The translations under genes and the position numbers were made by a program. A stretch of DNA of 64,000 nucleotides. Source: Nocardia puris. Its GTDB lineage: Bacteria; Actinomycetota; Actinomycetes; Mycobacteriales; Mycobacteriaceae. Positions 57,378 through 64,000 of this stretch are shown one piece after another. The DNA lies in contig NZ_QNRE01000004.1 in NCBI RefSeq assembly GCF_003315035.1, positions 434,001 through 498,000 on the forward strand, written 5' to 3'. The notes beneath the pieces were generated by a model. The model made no database searches. It saw only the letters and a program-made list of their open reading frames with translations, and was not told the DNA's origin. The first letter of the stretch is position 1; each line of letters begins with the position of its first letter.

Positions 57378-57477
57378 AATGTGCTTGACGCCGCGCGCGC
57401 CCGGCGGCCAAGCTGAATGCATGCGTCAGATCCTGCATCGATGTTGACACTTCCGTAGCACCTCGGTCCGCGGTCAT

Positions 57478-58755
57478 ATGCTGCGGGCGATCCTGTTCAA
57501 GGGCTCGCGGGAACTCATCCCGCTGTATGCCCTCTACGCGCTGCTGTTCGCCGACCACGGGCTGAGCACGGCGCAGATCTCCTCGCTGCTGGCCATCTGG
57601 TCGGTGACGGCGTTCGTCCTGGAGGTGCCCTCCGGCGCGTGGGCCGACACGGTGTCGCGGCGTCTGCTGCTGATCCTGAGCGGTGCGCTGGTGTGCGCGG
57701 CGTTCGTGCTGTGGACCGCCACGCCGTCCTATCTCGGATTCGCGCTCGGTTTCGTGCTCTGGGGTGTGTCGGGTGCGCTGGAATCCGGCACCTTCGAGGC
57801 GCTGATCTACGACGGGCTCGCCGCCGAAGACGCGACCGCCGAGTACCCCCGCATCATGGGTTACGCGGGCGCGGCGGAAGAGGTCACCGTCGTCGTCGCC
57901 ATCCTGGCCGCGGCGCCGCTGTACGCGGTGGGCGGCTACGCGCTGGTCGGCTGGGTGAGCGTGGCCGTGGCCGCCGCGCACACGCTGGTCGCCGCCTCGC
58001 TGCCCAGCGCCCCGAAGGCCGGTTCGGTCGAGGACGTGGACGAGGACGGTCACGAGATCACCACCCCCGGTCACGTGCCCGCGCCCACCGTGGTCGAGCA
58101 CACCGGGGTGCTGCACCGCTACCTCGCGATGCTGCGCGCCGGTATCGGCGAGTCGATGCGGGTGCGCCGGGTCCGGTACGGAGTCCTGTTGGGCGCGTTG
58201 CTGTTCGGCATCACCGCCTACGACGAGTACTTCGGCCTGCTGGCGCAGGAGGCGGGCGTGGCGACCGCCCTGGTGCCGGTGCTGGTGGGCGTCACCGTGC
58301 TCGGTTCGCTCACCGGCACGCTGCTCGCGGGCCGCACCAGCGCGCTGTCGGCGCGCACGCTGGCGATCGCCGTGGCCGCGGGTGGTGTGCTGTTCATCGG
58401 CGGCGCGCTCGTCGCGGGTGCCGCCGCCGCGCATCCCGGGCTCGTCTACCCGCTCACCGGACTCGGCTTCACGGCGATCGGCGTCGGCTACGGCGTGGTC
58501 CTGAACGCCGAGATCGTCACCGACGCCCGCCTCCAGGACGCGATCGCCGGCCCGGCCCGCGCCACCGTCACCTCGGTCTCGGGCTTCCTCTCCGAGATCC
58601 TGGCGCTCGGCATCTTCGGCTTCGCCGCCCTGGCGACGCAGTGGTTCTCGATGGCGGTCACCCTGGCGCTGCTGGGATCGCTGATGTTCGCGATCGCCGC
58701 GCTGATGCCGCGCTGGTTGCCGCCGCGGGTTGTGGAGCACGAGTCGGTGGAGTGA
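57478..58755 (+). CDS. MFS transporter
   Basis: The 425-residue protein has about 12 membrane helices with an MFS motif-A-like loop (GAWADTVSRRLLL) after the second helix. An acidic cytoplasmic loop (VEDVDEDGHE) lies between the halves. The best guess is an efflux pump or a peptide/sugar exporter; the substrate is unknown. The region upstream has a TTGACA (57444-57449) but no -10 at normal spacing. Confidence 0.8.
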   Translation: MLRAILFKGSRELIPLYALYALLFADHGLSTAQISSLLAIWSVTAFVLEVPSGAWADTVSRRLLLILSGALVCAAFVLWTATPSYLGFALGFVLWGVSGALESGTFEALIYDGLAAEDATAEYPRIMGYAGAAEEVTVVVAILAAAPLYAVGGYALVGWVSVAVAAAHTLVAASLPSAPKAGSVEDVDEDGHEITTPGHVPAPTVVEHTGVLHRYLAMLRAGIGESMRVRRVRYGVLLGALLFGITAYDEYFGLLAQEAGVATALVPVLVGVTVLGSLTGTLLAGRTSALSARTLAIAVAAGGVLFIGGALVAGAAAAHPGLVYPLTGLGFTAIGVGYGVVLNAEIVTDARLQDAIAGPARATVTSVSGFLSEILALGIFGFAALATQWFSMAVTLALLGSLMFAIAALMPRWLPPRVVEHESVE

Positions 58756-59071
58756 GGGGTGGGCTCGGCCGTGGGGTGTGCGCTGAGGATGTGGTGGCGC
58801 GGCGATTGAGTAGACGCTCAGGCTGTCGGGAGGCGGGTGACGAGGGGAGACGTGTGGTTGGCGGCGCTCGGGGTGTCGTGCGGTGGGTGACCAGTGTGGA
58901 GTCGTGTGGTGAGCGGCGTTGCGGGATCGGGTCTCCGCTTCGCCGTGGGGCCGTCGTTGAGGACGTGGCGGTGACGATCAGGCGGACGGTCAGCGTAATC
59001 GGAAGGCGCGTGGATCGGGGCCCGGCGTCGCGTGGCGGTGTAAGCCGGGAGCGGGCGGGTAGCGTGCGGGC
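58756..59071. other. Non-coding stretch with a degenerate duplication
   Basis: No convincing gene is seen. The sequence is unusually G-rich on the plus strand. A segment at 58768-58810 is repeated imperfectly at 58942-58981 (gccgtgggg followed by tgagga(t/c)gtgg(t/c)gg). Nothing else can be recognised. Confidence 0.4.
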
Positions 59072-60025
59072 GTGACCGTGCGGACGAGGTGGGGGTTGGT
59101 GTTCGGGTTCTGCATCGGGGCCGGGGTCGCGGTGCAGGGGCGGATCAACGGGGCGCTCGGGGCACGGTTGCAGGACGGGATCGCCGCCGCGACGGTCAGT
59201 TTCGGGACTGGTCTGCTGATCCTGGTGATCGCGTTCGCGATGAGTGCGCGGCTGCGGGCGGGGTTCGGCGCGGCGCGCGCGGCGCTGGCCGAGGGGACGC
59301 TGCGCCCGTGGCACCTGCTCGGCGGGTTGTGCGGTGCGTTCTTCGTCGCGGGTCAGGGGCTCACGATCGCGGCGATCGGCGTCACGGTGTTCACCGTCGC
59401 GGCCGTCGCGGGACAGCTGTTGAGCAGCCTCGCGGTGGATCGGCTCGGCCTCGCTCCCGGCGGCGCGACACCCGTCACGGCCTCGCGGGCGCTCGCCGCC
59501 GTGCTGGCGATCGGCGCGGTCGTGCTGACCTCGGGGCGAGGGGGCGAGCAACCGGGCGCCCTGGCCTTGCCCGAATTGTTCGGCGCCACGCCGCATTTCC
59601 TGCTCGTCGCGCTGCCCGCGCTCGCCGGCATCGGCCTGGCCTGGCAGCAGGCCGTCAACGGCCGGGTCGGCGCGGCGGGCGGGCCATTCTCCGCCGCCCT
59701 GGTGAACTTCACCGTCGGCCTGATCGCGCTGGTGCTGATCGAATCCGCACTCCTGGCCTACACCGGCGGCCTGCCGGCGTTTCCCACCGAACCCTGGCTC
59801 TACCTGGGCGGACTCATCGGCGTCGCGTTCATCGCCCTGGCCGCGCTCACCGTCCGCTGGATCGGCGTCCTGCTGCTCGGCCTCACCTCGGTCGCCGGCC
59901 AGCTCGCCACCGCCCTCACCCTCGACCTCCTCACCCCGGACACCCCGGCCCCCTCGGCACTCTCGGTCCTCGGCTGCCTGCTCACCCTCGCCGCCGTCAC
60001 CCTCGCCGCCCGCCACCGAACCTGA
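59072..60025 (+). CDS. DMT superfamily transporter, YdcZ (DUF606) family
   Basis: The 317-residue protein has ten predicted membrane helices in two repeats. GRINGALG near residue 25 and the matching QQAVNGRVG near 190 mark the two halves of the YdcZ family; ALVNFTVGLIAL is also typical. Its substrate is not known. GTG 59072 is the only start that keeps the first helix whole. The end of the gene is followed by about 200 bases without a gene. Confidence 0.8.
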   Translation: MTVRTRWGLVFGFCIGAGVAVQGRINGALGARLQDGIAAATVSFGTGLLILVIAFAMSARLRAGFGAARAALAEGTLRPWHLLGGLCGAFFVAGQGLTIAAIGVTVFTVAAVAGQLLSSLAVDRLGLAPGGATPVTASRALAAVLAIGAVVLTSGRGGEQPGALALPELFGATPHFLLVALPALAGIGLAWQQAVNGRVGAAGGPFSAALVNFTVGLIALVLIESALLAYTGGLPAFPTEPWLYLGGLIGVAFIALAALTVRWIGVLLLGLTSVAGQLATALTLDLLTPDTPAPSALSVLGCLLTLAAVTLAARHRT

Positions 60026-60224
60026 ACGGGTGCGCCGCGCGATCGCTCGCACGCACTCTGATCTCGCTCTCGGGCCGTCGCCCGCGCTATTGAATCAGAA
60101 CGGGTGCGCACACACCTCCGGTCCGCACGGCTTTGGCCTCGGCACTTCCGACATCGCCCCGCAGAGGTACCGATTCGCCGACCGGCCCGAGTGCACCGGA
60201 CCGGGCCAACCCATCAGAGCCGTA

Positions 60225-61760
60225 TCAGAGCTTGCGCGAACGCAATTCGTGTCCCTTGGAGGTCTTGCAGCGACCCGACTCCAGATCCCACTGCCAGCCG
60301 TGCAGGTTGCAGGTGAGCGTGTTGCCCTCCACCACACCGAATTTCGACAGGTCCGCCTTCAGGTGCGGGCAGCGGCGCTGCACCTCCCATCCGGCGATCT
60401 CGGTGGACGCGGAATCGTCGTGCGCCTCGGCGAACCAGCCGTCGGCGTAGGCGATGCGCTCGTCGGTGAGGCATTTGAAGAACGTGTACAGGAATTCGTT
60501 GTAGCCGCCGATGCGCCAGGCCTGGAAGCGGGTGGACAGGAAGATCGTGTTCACCCAGTCGGGTTCGTTGTCGCGCAACACCGTGCGCACCAGCTCGGGC
60601 GCGATGCGGAAACCGTAGCGGTACTTGCCCTCACCCTCGATCGGCGCGCGCACCACCCGCTTCGGGAAGTCGACCACCACGGTCTCGTCGCCGATCACCA
60701 GGCCAACGGGGTAGCCGATGCCGTCGCAGATCAGGTCGCTCTGCACCATGATCGGCTCGAACAGCTCCTTGAGCGGCTCCAGCAGCGAACCCTCGCCGGT
60801 CGCCCACGAGGCCTTCTCCGCGGCCAGCACGGGCGCGAACTTCTGCGCCATCCGCTCGATGTAGGCGGCCTTGTCGTCGTAGATCTCGGCCGGGTCGAAC
60901 GGGTGCGTCAGCGCGAGCTCCGGCCCGCGCACGTCCACGACCGAGCCGGGGATCATCAGCACCCCGCCCTTGTTGCCGTGGATCTCCATCTGCTCGAGGA
61001 AGACCATCTGGTCGGGGAAGATGTTGCCCTCGTCGCCGTGGTCGTCGTTGAGCGAGCGCAGCTCCGGATCCAGGAACACCGGCGGCCCCGCCGAGGGCAC
61101 CACCCAGGTGGCCCCGACCTGCTCGATGTAGCTGCGCGCCCGGTCCATGCCGCGCTGGCGCTTCTGCTTGCCGAAGTTGGTCTTGGTGCGCGAGGGGATG
61201 TCGTACACCATCGGGTACCAGATCGCGCCCGAGTACTGGAGCAGGTGGATGTCGACGTGGCCGAACGCGTCGTGCAGTACGTCCATGTCGACCGGGCGGG
61301 CGTCGTTCATGTTGAAACAGGTGGTCTCGCCGTCGGAGACCACCAGGCCCGAATCGCCGATCGGCCCGTCGGCGGGCGCGCGCAGCGCGATGATCATGAT
61401 GTCGAGATCGCCGCCGGGGCCGGTGACGGTGTGCTTGACCGAATCCTCGGTCTCGAAGAACTTGTGGAAGCCCAGCTTCTCCAGCTCGCGGCGCAGGTCC
61501 GGCACCGGGTAGTCGGGCAGCAGGACGGTCGCGTCCTTGTTCACGTGCTCGGTGAGGTTCTTCGCGTCGAAGTGGTCGCGGTGCAGGTGCGAGACGTAGA
61601 GGAAATCGCAGTCGCCCAGCTCGTCCCAGTCCAGCTCGGAGTTGTCCGGGAACGGGACCCACGAACCGAAGTAGGCCGGGTTGACCCACGGGTCGCACAG
61701 GATGGTCCCCGCCGCGGTGCGGATGTGGAATCCGGCGTGGCCGACGCTGGTGATCTGCAC
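60225..61760 (-). CDS. Metallo-beta-lactamase / Rieske 2Fe-2S fusion protein
   Basis: The 511-residue protein joins a UlaG-like metallo-beta-lactamase fold (residues about 1-300, with SHLHRDHFD as the metal site) to a C-terminal Rieske domain with CPH and CNLHGW, the Cys-His pairs of a 2Fe-2S cluster. It corresponds to Rv3818. This domain pair resembles CMP-sialic-acid-hydroxylase-like oxygenases, but the substrate in actinobacteria is unknown. ATG 61760 is immediately at the fold start (MQITSVGHAGF), with aggagg-like sequence upstream. Confidence 0.87.
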   Translation of the reverse strand: MQITSVGHAGFHIRTAAGTILCDPWVNPAYFGSWVPFPDNSELDWDELGDCDFLYVSHLHRDHFDAKNLTEHVNKDATVLLPDYPVPDLRRELEKLGFHKFFETEDSVKHTVTGPGGDLDIMIIALRAPADGPIGDSGLVVSDGETTCFNMNDARPVDMDVLHDAFGHVDIHLLQYSGAIWYPMVYDIPSRTKTNFGKQKRQRGMDRARSYIEQVGATWVVPSAGPPVFLDPELRSLNDDHGDEGNIFPDQMVFLEQMEIHGNKGGVLMIPGSVVDVRGPELALTHPFDPAEIYDDKAAYIERMAQKFAPVLAAEKASWATGEGSLLEPLKELFEPIMVQSDLICDGIGYPVGLVIGDETVVVDFPKRVVRAPIEGEGKYRYGFRIAPELVRTVLRDNEPDWVNTIFLSTRFQAWRIGGYNEFLYTFFKCLTDERIAYADGWFAEAHDDSASTEIAGWEVQRRCPHLKADLSKFGVVEGNTLTCNLHGWQWDLESGRCKTSKGHELRSRKL

Positions 61761-61943
61761 GAGCTTTTTCCTCCTAGACGTCCCTGCGCGTGCGCCGCGG
61801 CCGTGCGCGAGCGCGTGCCCCGCGCCGGCCGTGCGCGCGAGATCGCGCGCGGGAATCGAGAACGGGCTGTGGCCGGTGACGCGGGGTGTTGTCAGCCAAC
61901 CAGGGTAGTAGCCGCGCGCGACCGGCGTCGGCGCGGCCGTCCG

Positions 61944-62837
61944 CTAGGGGGTGACGTCGCCGAGGCAGTAGCCGGCCGGTCGCTCCGCCAGGAGGAACGT
62001 GCGGGTCAGGGTGAAGCCTGCGGCGTTCGTCACCGGAACGCTCACCGAGTGGTAGCCGGCGCGCAGCGGCGCCGAGCGCATCTCCTCGGGGGAGAAGTGC
62101 TTGGTGCCGGTGAGCACGCCCGGATTGTTCGCCAGCGGCGCGGGAATCGGGGTGCCGGTGTCTTCCGGGTCCCAGTCGGCGGGGGTCGCCCGGCACACCA
62201 GCGGGTAGGCGTCCTCCTTGTCGTCGGGATCGACCGGTTCGCCGGTGAACCGCGCGAGGTAGCGGTAGACGGTGTGGCGTGCGTCGGCGTCGTCGAAGCC
62301 GATGCGTTCGCCGGGGGCGTAGCGGCGCGGGCAGGCGTAGCCGGTGGCGAGCGCGGCGCGGGGGACGGCGAGCACGATGTCGCCGTCGCGCCAGACGAGC
62401 GTTTCGCCCTCGACCGCGCCCGGCCCGGCGGCGGCCGCGAGCACCGCGTCGCGCCGCTCGTACACCTCCGCGACGTGCGCGGGCGCGACCGTCCAGCACT
62501 TCGCCTCCAGGTCGGGGAGGGTGTTCGAGACGAGGTCGGCCGCCCAGCGGCGTATCGGGGTGACGTCGGGGATGCCGTCGGGGGCGCCGATGGAGGGAAC
62601 GTCGGCGGGCAGAGTCACGGAGGTGGTGGGGATCGCCGCGGGTGGTGTTGTCGCGTGGATCGGGGTGGAGCGGTCTTCGGACGGGTCCGGGGTGGAGTCG
62701 CACGCAGTTGTCATGGCCGCGAGCGCGAGTAACGCGGCGGCAGTTGATCGGATGCCGCTCAGTGGTGGTCGGCGGCGCTTCTCGGCCGGGGCCGCTCGGT
62801 TGCTCGGGTTCGTGCTGGTTGATCGTGCGCGGTCCAC
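61944..62837 (-). CDS. Secreted lipoprotein, unknown function
   Basis: The protein has a lipoprotein signal (LLALAAMTTAC) after a basic, Pro-rich N-terminus, and about 240 residues of mature sequence with several Cys. It contains DVTPIRRWAADLV, ATGYACPRRYAPGE and YHSVSVPVTNAAGF. I do not know the family. The start is uncertain: GTG 62837 gives 297 residues; the frame remains open further upstream but with Arg/Pro-rich, non-convincing sequence. It stands alone between the Rieske and acyltransferase genes. Confidence 0.6.
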   Translation of the reverse strand: MDRARSTSTNPSNRAAPAEKRRRPPLSGIRSTAAALLALAAMTTACDSTPDPSEDRSTPIHATTPPAAIPTTSVTLPADVPSIGAPDGIPDVTPIRRWAADLVSNTLPDLEAKCWTVAPAHVAEVYERRDAVLAAAAGPGAVEGETLVWRDGDIVLAVPRAALATGYACPRRYAPGERIGFDDADARHTVYRYLARFTGEPVDPDDKEDAYPLVCRATPADWDPEDTGTPIPAPLANNPGVLTGTKHFSPEEMRSAPLRAGYHSVSVPVTNAAGFTLTRTFLLAERPAGYCLGDVTP

Positions 62838-63168
62838 CGGGCGTTGATCGGGCGGACGTGCGGGGTCGGCCGGGCGTCGGCCGGGCAGAGTCGCGGCGCG
62901 GGATGGGTTCGTGCCGGGCGTCGGCGCGCCATCGTCCGGGCTCCGGGCGGCATCGCTCGCCGCCCGCGTCCTCGAACCGGACCGCCCAGCACCACCCTCC
63001 GGAACTCGGTCCGCCCGGTCCCGGTGAACAGGGTCTTGCGCCCGGGCGAACGCGCGGTCGCCCCGCGATGATCGGTCGGTTCGCACGGTCGGCACCACCT
63101 TCCGCGGGGCGGCCGAAGGGCCCCGCCCTCTGCCGGATGGGACAGTCAGCGACTACGCTAGCGGAATT
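62838..63168. other. Intergenic stretch between the lipoprotein and acyltransferase genes
   Basis: No gene or terminator is evident. It may hold the promoter and an N-terminal extension of the lipoprotein gene on the minus strand, and on the plus strand the TACGCT hexamer (63154-63159) of the acyltransferase. Confidence 0.4.
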
Positions 63169-63918
63169 GTGGAACCCGTCTACCGGACGATCATCGGGCT
63201 GGCCCGGACCGTCTTCTTCGCGCAAGGTCTGAAATTCACCGTCGCGGGCGATGAGCACATCCCCGCGACGGGTGGCGCCGTGCTGGCGGTGAACCACACC
63301 GGCTACCTCGACTTCACCTACGCGGGCCTGCCGGTGCGCACCCCCAAGCGCTACATCCGCTTCATGGCCAAGAAGGAGGTGTTCGACGACAAGATCTCCG
63401 GGCCGATCATGCGGGCGCTCAAGCACATTCCGGTGGATCGCGCGGCGGGCGCCGACTCGTACAAGGCCGCGGTCGAGTACCTGCGCCGGGGCGAGCTGGT
63501 CGGCGTGTATCCCGAGGCCACCATCAGCCGCAGCTTCGAGATCAAGGAGTTCAAGTCCGGCGCCGCCCGCATGGCCATCGAGGCCGGGGTGCCGATCATC
63601 CCGATCGTCATCTGGGGTGCGCAGCGGGTGTGGACGAAGGGTTTCCCGAAGCGTCTGGGTCGCACCAACACGCCGATCTCCATCCTGGTCGGCGCGCCCA
63701 TTCAGCCCTACGAGCCGGCCGCCGACCTCACCGCTGAGCTGCGCGCCACCATGCAGCGCATGCTGCTGGAGGTGCAGCGCGACTACGAGCACGAGCCCGG
63801 CGCGTACTGGGTGCCCGCCCGTCTCGGCGGTAGCGCGCCCACGCTCGAGGAGGCCGACGCGATGGACGCCGCCGAAGCCGCGGAGAAGGCCGCCCGCCGC
63901 GCCGCCGCCCAGGACTGA
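63169..63918 (+). CDS. 1-acyl-sn-glycerol-3-phosphate acyltransferase (PlsC-like)
   Basis: The 249-residue enzyme adds an acyl chain to lysophosphatidate in phospholipid synthesis, at the membrane. The catalytic HxxxxD motif is NHTGYLDF, and the substrate motif is VYPEATIS (Glu-Ala-Thr in place of Glu-Gly-Thr). It corresponds to Rv3816c. GTG 63169 is preceded by a TACGCT hexamer ending nine bases before it, so the mRNA is short-leadered or leaderless. The C-terminal helix is rich in Ala, Glu and Arg. A second acyltransferase gene follows after 34 bases. Confidence 0.92.
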   Translation: MEPVYRTIIGLARTVFFAQGLKFTVAGDEHIPATGGAVLAVNHTGYLDFTYAGLPVRTPKRYIRFMAKKEVFDDKISGPIMRALKHIPVDRAAGADSYKAAVEYLRRGELVGVYPEATISRSFEIKEFKSGAARMAIEAGVPIIPIVIWGAQRVWTKGFPKRLGRTNTPISILVGAPIQPYEPAADLTAELRATMQRMLLEVQRDYEHEPGAYWVPARLGGSAPTLEEADAMDAAEAAEKAARRAAAQD

Positions 63919-63952
63919 CACCTGTTCTCGGTTCCTCGGGTACCGTCGCGCT

Positions 63953-64000
63953 ATGGCGCGTGAACCCGTCTACGACGTGCTCACCGGCTTGGTGCGCACG
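63953..64000 (+). CDS. Start of a second PlsC-like acyltransferase (cut by window end)
   Basis: ATG 63953 begins MAREPVYDVLTGLVRT, similar to the opening of the preceding acyltransferase (VEPVYRTIIGLART). Sixteen codons are seen. A TACCGT hexamer (63941-63946) ends six bases before the ATG, so the transcript is probably leaderless. Tandem PlsC-like genes also occur at Rv3814c-Rv3816c. Confidence 0.6.
   Translation, partial: MAREPVYDVLTGLVRT

Noticed and set aside
57444..57449. A perfect -35 (TTGACA) for the MFS gene
   Set aside because: No -10-like hexamer lies 16-19 bases downstream, so I do not call a promoter.

Overview
The window is a stretch of very G+C-rich actinobacterial chromosome, most likely from Nocardia or a close mycolic-acid-containing relative. 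The evidence is extreme third-position G/C, frequent GTG starts, and a gene set typical of that group: LysX, a PE/PPE/EspG trio, a LytR-CpsA-Psr protein, cutinase, SodA, paired ferritins and several actinobacterial DUF families (DUF2470, DUF4328, DUF5313, DUF5926, DUF6474). Gene order closely follows, in inverted orientation, the Mycobacterium tuberculosis block from about Rv3816c to Rv3859c. That block is near oriC in that organism, so this window probably lies near oriC as well. I saw no phage, integrase, insertion sequence, CRISPR array, rRNA or tRNA gene.

Layout. 1-6.5 kb: the start of a TetR gene divergent from a DHA2-type exporter with twin operator palindromes, a membrane class III adenylate cyclase, a lipoprotein, a DUF4407 membrane protein and a secreted chorismate mutase. 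6.5-13.4 kb: a long structured leader followed by gltB-gltD (glutamate synthase). 13.6-16.3 kb: a secreted cutinase, a small secreted repeat protein, a histidine phosphatase and an unclosed Uma2 gene. 16.3-20.8 kb: lysX coupled to a DUF1772-like membrane gene, divergent from a MarR regulator. 20.7-25.5 kb: a GDT1/UPF0016 exporter behind a clear yybP-ykoY manganese riboswitch, then htpG and a TM0106-type nuclease. 25.7-30.6 kb: a copper cluster (a membrane protein, YcnI, CopC, CopD), an SRPBCC protein, DUF5313 and rraA. 30.6-36.7 kb: an S4 protein, a TetR-SDR pair, a HSD10-like SDR, a methyltransferase, sodA and two unknown proteins.

36.7-57 kb is the block most similar to Rv3834c-Rv3843c. It holds a DnaA-box-like cluster, a frameshifted rhodanese, a DUF4328 membrane protein, glpQ, a DUF5926 protein, an 18-codon mini-gene with its own terminator, two ferritins with an IdeR-like box between them, an LCP protein, a CPBP protease, a DUF2470 gene with a strong IdeR box, pheA, a phosphoglycerate-mutase-like gene, EspG-PPE-PE (not in the M. 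tuberculosis block), a metallopeptidase, a septum-formation protein, an aldehyde dehydrogenase, serS and a GGDEF-EAL protein. 57-64 kb: an MFS transporter, a YdcZ-type DMT transporter, a fused metallo-beta-lactamase/Rieske protein, a lipoprotein and two PlsC-type acyltransferases, the last cut by the window end.

Regulation and themes. Metal homeostasis recurs: a Mn riboswitch with an exporter, copper handling, IdeR-linked iron storage and SodA. At least sixteen genes have a TANNNT hexamer ending 6-9 bases before the start codon, which suggests widespread leaderless transcription. The features most worth following up are the 40.45-40.63 kb mini-gene, the gltB leader, the ferritin-like paralogue that has lost half of its ferroxidase ligands, and the DnaA-box cluster away from dnaA.
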